The notes under the pieces: generated by a model
The model's database searches: none
What the model was told of the DNA's origin: nothing
What the model saw: only the letters and a program-made list of their open reading frames with translations
Position numbers and translations under genes: made by a program
Part shown: positions 34,455-43,455 of the stretch, piece after piece
Layout: every line of letters begins with the position of its first letter
Position numbering within the stretch: the stretch's first letter is position 1
Source of the DNA: Floridanema evergladense
GTDB taxonomy: Bacteria; Cyanobacteriota; Cyanobacteriia; Cyanobacteriales; Aerosakkonemataceae
Assembly (NCBI RefSeq): GCF_041929205.1
Contig: NZ_JBHFNT010000067.1
Strand: one strand, 5' to 3'
DNA: 64,000 nt

Positions 34455-35816
34455 ATGAATAATTATAGTAGACTACTGAGACTAATTTTATCTTTTAGTG
34501 TTTTTTTCTTAGCTTTCCATTTTAGAACCCCTAATTGGTCAGATTGGGGAAACTTTTTATTTTGTTTAATTCTCTTGATTAGTAGCTTTTTAATTCTTAC
34601 AGAAATTTGGGCTTTTCACAAAATCTTTCGCGGCAAAAGAAGACGACTGAGTATAATAATTCTAGCCTTAGCTTGGTTGAGTCTTTCCACCGCTACAGCT
34701 TCTCAAGTGAAATTCTTGTTAACCAAAAAAACTGTCTTAGATAATTTAACTCATGAAACCTCTGTCACTCCTGCAACTCCGAAAGTTACCAATTTAGGGG
34801 CTCACTTCGTCATTGGTTATAGAGATTTTGAAGAACTAAAATTACTAGTGGAAAAACAAGGTGTCGCAGGAGTTTTTATTACCAATAGAAATGTGCGCTA
34901 CAAAACAAAAGAGCAAGTAAAACAGGAAATTCAAACCCTACAAGAAATTCGCCGAAGTCAAGGTTTACCTCCATTGTTAATTGCTGCGGATCAAGAAGGT
35001 GGCATAGTATCAAAATTATCACCACCGTTAACTAAATTACCTCCTTTAGCTAGAATAATTGACGATCGCAAAGATATCGACCAACAAAAAGATAAAGTTG
35101 TTGAATATGCAACTAAACAAGCCAAAGAATTAGTAGAAATTGGAGTAAATTTAAATTTCGCTCCAGTGGTTGATTTAAACAAAGGAACAAAAGTTATTAA
35201 TGATAAATATTCCAAAATTAATCGCCGTGCTATTTCTGAAAATAAAGAAGTCGTCGCTAAAGTTGCTTTGTGGTATTGTCAAACTTTAGAAATTTATGGC
35301 GTTAAATGTACAGTTAAACATTTCCCCGGTTTAGGTAGAGTTAACACTGATACTCATATTGCTGAAGCGGAATTAAATGCGACTGTAGCAGATTTAATTA
35401 ATAATGATTGGGTTCCTTTTTGGAGAGTGATGAAAAGTACCCAAGCATTTACAATGATCGGACACGCCAAATTAATGACTGTAGATCCAGAAAATGCTGC
35501 TTCTTTTTCTCGTAAAGTAGTGACAGAAATTATTCGCAAAAATTGGCAACATGACGGTATTTTAATTACCGATGATTTTGGAATGCAAGCGGTTTATGGG
35601 AGTAAAGATGGCTTAGAAAATGCTACTGTGAAATCCATTAATGCTGGAGTGGATTTGATACTACTTTCCTATGATGAAGATTTGTATTATGATGCTATGT
35701 ATGCCTTAATGAAAGCAGCAAAATTAGGTAAATTAGATGCACAAGTATTAGCAAAAAGTCAGCAAAGACTCGATCGCTTTTCCTCGATCGTTAAAAAGGA
35801 AACAACGCAGTTATGA
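34455..35816 (+). CDS. Glycoside hydrolase family 3 (NagZ-like), membrane-anchored
   Basis: 453 residues from ATG 34455 (a TTG at 34437 is the alternative). Three hydrophobic segments at the N-terminus (about 7-22, 32-53 and 68-85) anchor the catalytic domain. It contains LLIAADQEGGIVSKLSP, the family motif KHFPGLGRVNTDTH (the His/Asp region of NagZ), GHAKLMTVD and the nucleophile segment ILITDDFGMQAVYGS. It should cleave beta-linked N-acetylglucosamine at the envelope; NagZ is usually cytoplasmic, so the anchor is notable. The stop overlaps the methyltransferase start (ATGA). Confidence 0.82.
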   Translation: MNNYSRLLRLILSFSVFFLAFHFRTPNWSDWGNFLFCLILLISSFLILTEIWAFHKIFRGKRRRLSIIILALAWLSLSTATASQVKFLLTKKTVLDNLTHETSVTPATPKVTNLGAHFVIGYRDFEELKLLVEKQGVAGVFITNRNVRYKTKEQVKQEIQTLQEIRRSQGLPPLLIAADQEGGIVSKLSPPLTKLPPLARIIDDRKDIDQQKDKVVEYATKQAKELVEIGVNLNFAPVVDLNKGTKVINDKYSKINRRAISENKEVVAKVALWYCQTLEIYGVKCTVKHFPGLGRVNTDTHIAEAELNATVADLINNDWVPFWRVMKSTQAFTMIGHAKLMTVDPENAASFSRKVVTEIIRKNWQHDGILITDDFGMQAVYGSKDGLENATVKSINAGVDLILLSYDEDLYYDAMYALMKAAKLGKLDAQVLAKSQQRLDRFSSIVKKETTQL

Positions 35817-37021
35817 ACTTGGCTACAAAAATTTCTCTTAACGAACAGTTAGCCATTTTGAATCAGTGCATTTCCCAAAAATTAGACCTTCATATTGAAC
35901 TAGAACATCTTGGCTTAACTTATGACGATCTGAGATATCAGAATGAGGCAGCAATTGTTCCTAATTCTACTCAATTTTTAACACCTGATAATTTCGATTT
36001 TGCCAAGCATGATATTCCCATAGTCAGCTTTTTTTCTGGCGCAGGTGGTTTAGATATCGGATTTGAATATGCGGGATTTAAGCACTTAGGGTCGATCGAA
36101 ATTAACCCGCTTTTTTGTCAAACAATTAAACTAAATCGACCTGATTGGTTTGTCATCGGACCACGTGAATACAGTGGAGATGTGAGAAATAGAGAAGAAA
36201 TCTCTACCATTTTAAAATTAATCCTTGGCATATCAACTCCATTTGAAGGAATTTTTATAGGTGGTTCACCTTGCCAACCTTTCAGCGTTGCTGCTAACCA
36301 AAGATTTTCAAAAGAAGGAGAAAATTTTAAGAGGATTGGATTTTCTCATGGGGAATATGGAAATCTTCTTTTCGACTTTGTGTGGTATATTCAACAGTTT
36401 AAACCAAAGGCTTTTTTACTAGAAAATGTGACAGGTTTACTGGAACTAGATAATGGTTATCAGTTATCCTTAGCACTCAATATTTTAAGCGATCGATATA
36501 CAATTTCTGAACCTGTAGTAATAAACGCTGCACATTACGGAGTTCCCCAAAATCGAAATCGTCTGTTTGTCTTTGGTCATCGTACCGCTAATATGTTTGG
36601 ATTTCCCGAACCAAACTTAAATCTTGTTCCCTGTTATAAAGCCTTTGAAAAACCAGTATCCGGTTTAGAAAACCATACAATCCGACAACACAAAGCAGAA
36701 TCGATAATTAGATATATGAAACTAAATTATGGAGAACGAGATAAACTGGGAAGAGTCGATCGCTTAAATCCAAATCTACCCTCTAAAACTGTGATCGGTG
36801 GAGGGACAAAAGGCGGTGGTAGGTCTCATCTGCACCCTATACACCCTCGTACTTTAACAGTTAGGGAATCAGCCAGACTACAGACATTCCCGGATAATTT
36901 CGTTTTTTGTGGCTCTTCTGCTCGCCAATTTACCCAAGTTGGAAATGCAGTCCCACCTTTACTAGCTTTCCACTTAGCCCGTGCCATCTATTCTCAAATT
37001 TATAACAATTGTTCAGCCTGA
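35813..37021 (+). CDS. DNA cytosine-5 methyltransferase
   Basis: 402 residues with the ordered motifs of m5C methyltransferases: motif I IVSFFSGAGGLDIGFEYAGF, motif IV GGSPCQPFSVA (catalytic Cys), motif VI LLENVTGLL (ENV), motif VIII QNRNRLFVFG, and IX-X RESARLQTFPDNF and QVGNAVPPLLA. An N-terminal extension of about 70 residues precedes motif I. The recognition sequence cannot be read. No endonuclease gene is next to it, so it is an orphan methyltransferase, or the partner lies elsewhere. It starts inside the stop codon of the NagZ-like gene, an unusual coupling. Confidence 0.92.
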   Translation: MNLATKISLNEQLAILNQCISQKLDLHIELEHLGLTYDDLRYQNEAAIVPNSTQFLTPDNFDFAKHDIPIVSFFSGAGGLDIGFEYAGFKHLGSIEINPLFCQTIKLNRPDWFVIGPREYSGDVRNREEISTILKLILGISTPFEGIFIGGSPCQPFSVAANQRFSKEGENFKRIGFSHGEYGNLLFDFVWYIQQFKPKAFLLENVTGLLELDNGYQLSLALNILSDRYTISEPVVINAAHYGVPQNRNRLFVFGHRTANMFGFPEPNLNLVPCYKAFEKPVSGLENHTIRQHKAESIIRYMKLNYGERDKLGRVDRLNPNLPSKTVIGGGTKGGGRSHLHPIHPRTLTVRESARLQTFPDNFVFCGSSARQFTQVGNAVPPLLAFHLARAIYSQIYNNCSA

Positions 37022-37105
37022 AAAACCAAGCAACAAAAACCTAAATATCACCCAATATTTTCAGCGGAGAATTCGGTTCACCCTCATCAAAGATTGCGAA
37101 TTTTG

Positions 37106-37332
37106 TTAACGAGAATCTGTGCCTTGATTAGGGCTACCAACTACCTTAACTTCTCCTCCTGGCGCTTCCGATTCAGCACCAGAACTTAGTATTCTGTTTC
37201 TCTTAGCTCAGATCTTGCACCAAGAGGCAGAGCCTCCATTTTTCGTTCCCAGGTTCAACCTGGGAACGAGGATCTGGGAGGTTCTACCTCCCCTGGTGCA
37301 AGATCTGAGTTAGCGGTTCTATCATCAGACAT
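37106..37332 (-). pseudogene. 39-codon ORF interrupted by a family 2 MITE
   Basis: On the minus strand the ATG at 37332 opens MSDDRTA and runs into the element at 37207-37309. If that 103-bp element and one 4-bp duplication are removed, the frame continues without break as KRNRILSSGAESEAPGGEVK and ends VVGSPNQGTDSR, stop at 37106. The total of 227 bases minus 107 is 120, exactly 40 codons. The function of the peptide is unknown; it is small, polar and Gly/Ser-rich. Confidence 0.6.
37207..37309. mobile_element. MITE-like element, family 2, complete, with TTAG duplication
   Basis: Termini CTCAGATCTTGCACCA and TGGTGCAAGATCTGAG are perfect 16-bp inverted repeats, flanked by TTAG on both sides (37203-37206 and 37310-37313). 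The inside holds CGTTCCCAGGTT-CAACCTGGGAACG, itself a palindrome. It is the reference copy for the truncated element at 11398-11471. It is inserted in a small ORF. Confidence 0.85.
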
Positions 37333-37385
37333 GATTAGAGAGCGATCGCATTTAGTATCTCAAAACACCATCAGTTTTAATATTT

Positions 37386-37540
37386 AACGCAAGTTGCTAG
37401 TTATAACTGTAGATTTTTCTTAGCCCCCCTTATCAAGGGGGGTTGGGGGGATCTAAACTTAGAAACACAGCGTTAGATCCCCCCTAGCCCCCCTTACAGA
37501 AGGGGGGAACAAGAAAAAATTAATAATTGCAACTTGCGTT
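37386..37540. mobile_element. MITE-like element, family 3, with 4-bp target duplication
   Basis: AACGCAAGTTGC and GCAACTTGCGTT are perfect terminal inverted repeats, flanked by ATTT (37382-37385 and 37541-37544). The 155-bp interior includes two further GC-rich inverted pairs (CCCCCCTT-ATCAAG-GGGGGG and GATCCCCCCTAGCC type). Non-coding. An open frame upstream of the VKOR gene formally starts inside it at a TTG, but the real start is downstream. Confidence 0.8.
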
Positions 37541-37694
37541 ATTTAGCCTCTGGCAATTGTCTTTCTCCCTAACACCCAACCCCCACCAGAGTTTTTCACC
37601 ACAAGTACAAGAGAGCCGTTGTATAGTTCACAATGGGAATATTATTTGGCACAGTAAAGCCAGATTGCATGAGATACGCAAGGCTGTAAGTATT

Positions 37695-38651
37695 ATGATT
37701 CGCCGACGTTCTACTCCTTGGATTCATCGCTGGTCGCGCATTCTAATTGCGGCGATCGCTCTGTTGGGAATTTTAGACACCATTTACCTCACCTTAGTAG
37801 AGTGGGGAGTCATCAAAGAAGCTCTTTGTCCGACTACCGGGATCATTGACTGTAACGCTGTACTAAGAAGTGACTATGCCAAAATTTTTGGTATACCTCT
37901 ATCAGTCTTCGGTTTCTTCGCCTACGGAGGTATGGCAGCTTTAGCACTAGGGCCATTATTAATTGACCCCCAAGAACAAAAAGCTCTACGTTCCAAAATG
38001 GAACAGTTAACTTGGTTGGCGTTGTTTGCAGGTGGAACCGCGATGTTGTTCTTTAGCGGTTATCTGTTGTATTTAATGGTCTTTGCGATCGGAAAATTGT
38101 GTATTTATTGTTTGTTCTCCACCTTATTTTCGATCGCCCTATTTGTAATTATCTTATTCGGTCATACCTGGGAAGATGTTGGACAACTTTTTTTTACTGG
38201 TATTGTAGTTGGCATGATCGCCCTAATTGGTACACTCGGCGTTTATGCCAGCGCTAGAACACCCACCACCACTGGAGACAACACTACAGTTGGGCAAGTT
38301 GGACAAGTTGGTAAACCAGTGCAAAATACCTCTGGCCCAGCAGAAATCGCTCTCGCACGCCACTTGAAACAATCGGGAGCAAAAGAATACGGTGCTTACT
38401 GGTGTCCCCACTGTCACGAACAAAAAGAATTATTTGGAAAAGAAGCTGCTGCCGAACTAGATTACGTTGAGTGTGACTCCAAAGGGAGAAATGCTCGACC
38501 AGAACTCTGTCAAGCAGCCAAAATTAAAGGTTATCCCACTTGGGAAATTAAAGGGCAGCTTTACGAAGGCGCACAATCCTTGGAAAAACTGGCTGATTTA
38601 ACAGACTACAAAGGCCCGCGCAACTTCAAAAATTCCCTCCCAAGACGGTAA
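37695..38651 (+). CDS. Vitamin K epoxide reductase-thioredoxin fusion
   Basis: 318 residues from the ATG at 37695. An N-terminal VKOR domain with four or five helices carries loop cysteines C45 and C53 (CPTTGIIDC) and the active-site CIYC (C136, C139) in a helix. A hydrophilic linker (residues 188-215) leads to a thioredoxin-like domain with CPHC (C237, C240). The enzyme oxidises its thioredoxin domain and transfers electrons to quinone, driving disulfide formation in the periplasm or thylakoid lumen. The fusion is the typical cyanobacterial form. The longer frame that begins in the upstream element is rejected. Confidence 0.92.
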   Translation: MIRRRSTPWIHRWSRILIAAIALLGILDTIYLTLVEWGVIKEALCPTTGIIDCNAVLRSDYAKIFGIPLSVFGFFAYGGMAALALGPLLIDPQEQKALRSKMEQLTWLALFAGGTAMLFFSGYLLYLMVFAIGKLCIYCLFSTLFSIALFVIILFGHTWEDVGQLFFTGIVVGMIALIGTLGVYASARTPTTTGDNTTVGQVGQVGKPVQNTSGPAEIALARHLKQSGAKEYGAYWCPHCHEQKELFGKEAAAELDYVECDSKGRNARPELCQAAKIKGYPTWEIKGQLYEGAQSLEKLADLTDYKGPRNFKNSLPRR

Positions 38652-38671
38652 TCTCAAACAGTTTTCTCTTA

Positions 38672-38716
38672 AATCAACACTCTGGTTGCTAGTTTCTCCA
38701 GAGTGTTGATTTTTCT
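38672..38716 (+). terminator. Rho-independent terminator after VKOR
   Basis: AATCAACACTCTGG and CCAGAGTGTTGATT pair perfectly over 14 bp around a 12-base loop and run into TTTCT. It starts 20 bases after the VKOR stop. Confidence 0.85.
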
Positions 38717-38850
38717 AGACCGTAAATTTACTTAAAAACATCCTTTATTTTTAGCTTTGCTACAAAAAAGCTTCATTTACTGTTTTGCTTCTCCATTGGG
38801 TATTAATTAAGAATAAGCACTGGGATAACCTAGAACACCGAGTAACTGGA

Positions 38851-41028
38851 ATGATTCAACAGTTAGGCATTAGCGCCAAAAGGCTGGTGAGACAAGTCAA
38901 GCATTGGCTGATACAAGATCGAAGGGTATGGATTACTTCCAGCATTGTTGCGGCTGGTTTAATTTCCCTACGACTGATGGGACTCTTGCAATTTGGGGAA
39001 TGGGAAGCTTTCGATCAGTTTTTTCGGTTACGCCCACCTCAATTAGTTGATGAAAGAATATTAATTGTAGGTATTCAAGAGGGGGACATTCAGCGCATCG
39101 GTAGTTGGCCGATTCCCGATCGGGATATGGCAGAATTGCTCAAAAAAATCAGTTCTCTACAACCCCGTGCTATTGGTTTAGATATATACAGAGATTTACC
39201 AGTTCCCCCCGGTCATACTGAATGGTTAGAGGTGGCACAGACAACTCCTAACTTAATAGGCATTGAGCAACTAGGCAGTAAAAATAGTCCGGGAGTAGCC
39301 GCACCGCCAGTTTTGAAACAGGATAGACGAGTAGGTTTCAACAATGTAGTTGTCGATCCTGATGGCAAGGTACGTCGCAGCTTATTGTATTGGCATATCA
39401 ATAATAAACCTCGAACTAGTTTTGCTCTCCAACTAGCTTTTAAGTATCTCGAAGCAGAAAATATTAAACCGCAGTCTGCTAACCGTAGCGGTTATTTACA
39501 GCTAGGTAAAGCTATATTCGATCGCTTCCAACCCAATGACGGAGGCTACGTGATGGCTGATGCTGGTGGCTACCAAATTTTAGCTAATTTCCAGGGGCCA
39601 GCAGGTAGCTTTCGCACAGTTTCTATGACTCAAATGTTATCTGGCGAGGTACCTGCTCAGTGGGTACGCGATCGCATCGTCTTAATTGGCTCAACTGCTG
39701 AATCCCTCAAAGACTTTTTCTTCACACCTTACAGCACAGGTCTTTTTATTGGTGGTGCCAAACCAATTTCCGGCGTAGAATTGCAAGCAAGTTTTATTAG
39801 TCAAATTCTCAACGCCGCCTACGGAAAAACTGTTTTATTTCAGGTTTTGCCGGAATGGTTAGAAGGTTTTTGGATTTTGGTTTGGACTTGGCTAGGAGCA
39901 ATTTTCATTTGGCGATCGCCCTCCGTCCAAACTTCCACAATTTTCATAATTTTAGCCATATTTACACTTTTTGGTATTAGCTATTTGGCCTTTTTAGCAG
40001 GTTGGTGGTTGCCTTTGCTCCCCCCAATGTTAGGATTTCTAGGTTCGGCTACTATCATTACAGCCTTAGTTGCCCACTTAAAAGAGGAATTAAAACGTTC
40101 TAAAGAATTCTTACAAAATCTCATTGATGCCATTCCCGATCCAATTTTTGTTAAAAATCAAGAACATCGCTGGATTGTCTTAAATCAAGCCTATTGTAAA
40201 TTTATTGATCATCCCTTAGAAGAACTTTTAGAAAAATCAGATTTTGATTTTTTTCCTAATAATGAAGCTAATAACTTTTGGCATCAAGATGAATTGGTAT
40301 TTCAAAGCGGCAACGCCACAGAAAATGAAGAAGAATTTACTAACTCTCAAGGCATTACCCATCATATTGCTACTAAAAGATCATTGCATAAAGACCCCGC
40401 AGGTAACATTTTTTTAGTAGGGGTAATTCGTGATATTACAGAACGCAAACAATTAGAAGAACACCTCAAACGTACCGCAGATGAATTAGCTCGTTCTAAC
40501 ACAGAGTTAAAACTTTCCGAAGACCGTTTGCGCTACTTAGCTTACCACGATACCCTAACTGGCTTACCTAATCGGAAACTCTTTCACGAACGCTTGAGTC
40601 AATCTATAGAATGGGCTCGGCAAAATCACCACTTACTAGCTTTACTATTTTTAGATTTGGATGGCTTTAAATTAATTAACGATACCAAAGGACATAATAT
40701 CGGAGACTTACTCCTACAAACTGTAGCTGAAAGACTCAAACGTTGCTTACGCAGTAGCGATACTGTGTCTCGTTTAGGAGGTGACGAGTTTACGGTTATT
40801 TTACCTGGAATTCCCTCTTTAACTGATATCGCTAGAGTAGCTGACAAAATTCTGGCAACCATTAATCAACCTTTTGTTTTGCAAAGTCACAAAATTTACA
40901 TCTCTACTAGCATAGGGATTAGTGTCTATCCTTTAAATGGTGAAGATATGGACACTTTGATTAAAAACGCTGATGCTGCTATGTACTCAGCTAAGGAACA
41001 GGGAAAGAACAAATACAACTTTTTTTAG
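38851..41028 (+). CDS. CHASE2-PAS-GGDEF diguanylate cyclase
   Basis: 725 residues from ATG 38851 (a TTG at 38785 would add 22). A transmembrane segment near 30 precedes an extracellular CHASE2 domain (about 40-310, including RILIVGIQEGDIQRIGSWPI). Two or three helices follow, then a PAS domain (FLQNLIDAIPDPIFVKNQEH to VGVIRDITERKQ), and a GGDEF domain (DTLTGLPNRKLFHERL, RLGGDEF). The intact GGDEF and an upstream RSSD (inhibitory I-site spacing) predict an active, product-inhibited cyclic-di-GMP synthase sensing an external signal. No EAL domain. It follows the VKOR terminator and is monocistronic. Confidence 0.93.
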   Translation: MIQQLGISAKRLVRQVKHWLIQDRRVWITSSIVAAGLISLRLMGLLQFGEWEAFDQFFRLRPPQLVDERILIVGIQEGDIQRIGSWPIPDRDMAELLKKISSLQPRAIGLDIYRDLPVPPGHTEWLEVAQTTPNLIGIEQLGSKNSPGVAAPPVLKQDRRVGFNNVVVDPDGKVRRSLLYWHINNKPRTSFALQLAFKYLEAENIKPQSANRSGYLQLGKAIFDRFQPNDGGYVMADAGGYQILANFQGPAGSFRTVSMTQMLSGEVPAQWVRDRIVLIGSTAESLKDFFFTPYSTGLFIGGAKPISGVELQASFISQILNAAYGKTVLFQVLPEWLEGFWILVWTWLGAIFIWRSPSVQTSTIFIILAIFTLFGISYLAFLAGWWLPLLPPMLGFLGSATIITALVAHLKEELKRSKEFLQNLIDAIPDPIFVKNQEHRWIVLNQAYCKFIDHPLEELLEKSDFDFFPNNEANNFWHQDELVFQSGNATENEEEFTNSQGITHHIATKRSLHKDPAGNIFLVGVIRDITERKQLEEHLKRTADELARSNTELKLSEDRLRYLAYHDTLTGLPNRKLFHERLSQSIEWARQNHHLLALLFLDLDGFKLINDTKGHNIGDLLLQTVAERLKRCLRSSDTVSRLGGDEFTVILPGIPSLTDIARVADKILATINQPFVLQSHKIYISTSIGISVYPLNGEDMDTLIKNADAAMYSAKEQGKNKYNFF

Positions 41029-41268
41029 TTTTCTTAAAGTTTTCTACACAAAAGCTTAATAATTTTAAAAAATTCCTAAAATCTGTCTTAAGTAGATTTA
41101 CTATGCAAAAATTTTATGCTCATATCAGAGGTAGGGTAACGTCAACCACAGACTTACCGAACTTTAACAATCAGTTTTATTTATCGGTCACAAAATTTCC
41201 GGGAAATTACTGATTTTCTTTGATAAAGCATATACAGTATAAATTGACTAGAAAAGGTTTGGCGCACT

Positions 41269-41484
41269 ATGAGTACCTTTTTAAGGTTGGCAAGTTTAGG
41301 AACTCTGATGGCAGGATTACAATTAGTTATTCCTGAAAAATCCACTGCTACTCTTATCAACAACCAAATCAGAGAGTTTTCCTCAAGCGCGGAGTCTAAC
41401 CAGATATTACCCCTCAATAACAAATACAGTCCACCAAATAATGGCGGGCCGAAGAACGGAAATCAAGGTTCTGGAACTCGGTAA
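41269..41484 (+). CDS. Small possibly secreted protein, 71 aa
   Basis: 71 residues. The N-terminus MSTFLRLASLGTLMAGLQLV resembles a signal peptide or anchor, and the remainder is polar, ending PPNNGGPKNGNQGSGTR, a Gly/Asn-rich tail. No Cys. The family is not recognised. The tail is vaguely like the ending (VVGSPNQGTDSR) of the interrupted ORF at 37106-37332; this may be coincidence. It stands alone between the cyclase and nadB, with no strong ribosome-binding site. Confidence 0.45.
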   Translation: MSTFLRLASLGTLMAGLQLVIPEKSTATLINNQIREFSSSAESNQILPLNNKYSPPNNGGPKNGNQGSGTR

Positions 41485-41581
41485 ATTTCCTGGCTTCTAG
41501 AATAACCGATCGCACCAGCCAGAGTATATTTATAGTTTGCCTGAAGGGAAAAGTCAAACTTAGGGCGATCGATAAACTTGA

Positions 41582-43264
41582 TTAATCACTTTTGACTGGG
41601 GAAGACTGCCACCATTGGTTATTTTGGATTAAAGTGTGAACTTGCCATTCTGGGGAAGTTTCAGGAAAATCAACCCGATAGTGTCCTCCACGACTTTCGG
41701 CGCGAAAAACAGCACTTTTGAGGATTAAGAGTGCTATATCTAAAAGATTTCGCGTTTCTCCCCATAACTTAATTTGTGTTTCTATTTCCGGGGAATTTAA
41801 CGAAACTGTTTGAGGTGGTTGTAAGTTTTGTAAGTACCGACTAAAATCCAAAGCAGCAAAGTCTTTTTGCCATAATTCTACCTGAGCGATCGCACTCTCC
41901 AACTCATCTCCCCGTCGAGAAATCCCCGCACATCCCCACATCAAACGCGGTAACTCCTGACGAATCATCTTAACTAGAGAAGGCAGAAGGCAGAAGGCAG
42001 AAGGCAGAAGAATATTCTCCTTGTCCCCTTGTCCCCTTGTCCCCTTGTCCCCTTGTTCCCTACTCTCAATCTGCAAATTACTCATTTGAGCGCCAAACAC
42101 GATACACTCTAGCAGGGAATTACTCGCCAAACGGTTAGCACCGTGAACTCCCGTACTGGCAGTTTCCCCGACGGCATATAATCCGGGAATTGAAGTTCGA
42201 TTCATTAAATCAACTACAATTCCTCCCATCCAATAATGAGCAGCTGGAGAAACTGGAATTGGTTCTGAGAATACATCAATTCCCCAATGCTGACAAACTT
42301 GGATAATATTTGGAAATCGGTAATTAATTTTTTCTGGGGGAATCGGGCGTAAATCTAGCCAAGCATTAGGTTCGCCTGTATGTTGTAAATGGTGAAAAAT
42401 CGATCGACTCACCACATCTCTAGGCGCAAGTTCGCCCTTTGGATGATAATCAAAAGCAAAACGGTAGCCTTGAGAATCAATTAAATGAGCACCTTCACCT
42501 CGAACAGCTTCGCTGATTAAAAAATGTGGCGCATTTGGTTTCATTAAAGCTGTAGGATGAAATTGAAAGAATTCCAAATCTCGGACGATCGCACCCGCAC
42601 GATAAGCCAATGCTACCCCATCACCCGTACTAACTGCCGGATTAGTAGTCTGAGAAAACACTTGTCCCCCACCCCCAGTTGCTAACACCACAGCTGGAGC
42701 ATTTACCCAAAGTAACTCACCTTGATAAATTAAACTTACCCCTTGACAATGCCCATCCGACAACCAAAGATCCAAAACAAAAGCTGGCGAAAACACTTGA
42801 ATATTTGGGCGTGCTAAAACTTTAGCAGTGAGAACGCTTACCACCGCCCTTCCAGTAGTATCAGCTGCGTGAAGCACGCGAGGACGGGAATGTGCAGCTT
42901 CTAAAGTCAAGGCTAAACGATCGCCTTTGCGATCGAAACCCACCCCCATTTGTACCAAAGAATCAATACAACCGGGTGCTTGCTCCACCAAAAACTTTAC
43001 CGCCTCCAACTCACAAAGACCAGCCCCAGCTTGCATCGTATCAGCAATATGCAACTGCGGGGAATCGCTCGGATCGATAACAGCAGCAATACCTCCCTGC
43101 GCCCAATCACTAGCAGATAAAGGCAAGCTATCCTTAGTAATTAAGCCCACTTGTAACGATTCTGGCAAACAAAGTGCTGTATAGAGACCAGCAGCACCCG
43201 CCCCAACTACTAAAACATCGAATTTATTAGCTAAAGAACTGGAGATAGAAGAGGGCAAAAACAA
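41582..43264 (-). CDS. nadB: L-aspartate oxidase
   Basis: 560 residues. The FAD-binding start is DVLVVGAGAAGLYTALCLPE, followed by the fumarate-reductase-type blocks (ASDWAQGGIAAVIDPSDSPQ, FHPTALMKPNAPHFLISEAV then RGEGAHL, RDVVSRSIFHHL). The C-terminal helical domain is complete. It oxidises L-aspartate to iminoaspartate, the first step of NAD synthesis, in the cytoplasm. An in-frame run of simple repeats (about residues 402-430) inserts Gln/Gly/Asp/Lys-rich and Leu/Pro-rich residues between the catalytic and helical domains, without breaking the frame. The ATG at 43264 is followed closely by the FAD motif. Confidence 0.92.
   Translation of the reverse strand: MFLPSSISSSLANKFDVLVVGAGAAGLYTALCLPESLQVGLITKDSLPLSASDWAQGGIAAVIDPSDSPQLHIADTMQAGAGLCELEAVKFLVEQAPGCIDSLVQMGVGFDRKGDRLALTLEAAHSRPRVLHAADTTGRAVVSVLTAKVLARPNIQVFSPAFVLDLWLSDGHCQGVSLIYQGELLWVNAPAVVLATGGGGQVFSQTTNPAVSTGDGVALAYRAGAIVRDLEFFQFHPTALMKPNAPHFLISEAVRGEGAHLIDSQGYRFAFDYHPKGELAPRDVVSRSIFHHLQHTGEPNAWLDLRPIPPEKINYRFPNIIQVCQHWGIDVFSEPIPVSPAAHYWMGGIVVDLMNRTSIPGLYAVGETASTGVHGANRLASNSLLECIVFGAQMSNLQIESREQGDKGTRGQGDKENILLPSAFCLLPSLVKMIRQELPRLMWGCAGISRRGDELESAIAQVELWQKDFAALDFSRYLQNLQPPQTVSLNSPEIETQIKLWGETRNLLDIALLILKSAVFRAESRGGHYRVDFPETSPEWQVHTLIQNNQWWQSSPVKSD
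41979..42060. repeat. Two tandem repeats inside nadB
   Basis: AAGGCAG heptamers (four or five, about 41979-42010) followed by TTGTCCCC octamers (four or five, about 42020-42057). They encode the low-complexity insert of nadB. Octamers of the same type occur near 52930-53055. Confidence 0.85.
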
Positions 43265-43455
43265 CTCCCAAACTTTACTTACACAGTACTGTAAAATCCC
43301 AAAATTTTGATTTGAGATTTTCCTGATTCTTCCAAGGTATCTCTCAAGAGTGACTGCACTGTTAGTTACAATACCATTACTTCTGTATTAGAGATGACTA
43401 AGGATTGACATTAAACAGAAGCCGAACTTTGCCTTTTTTTACTTAATTTGACATT

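Noticed and set aside
37527..37694. N-terminal extension of the VKOR protein
   Set aside because: It begins at a TTG inside the family 3 element and reads through low-complexity DNA; the ATG at 37695 fits the family start.
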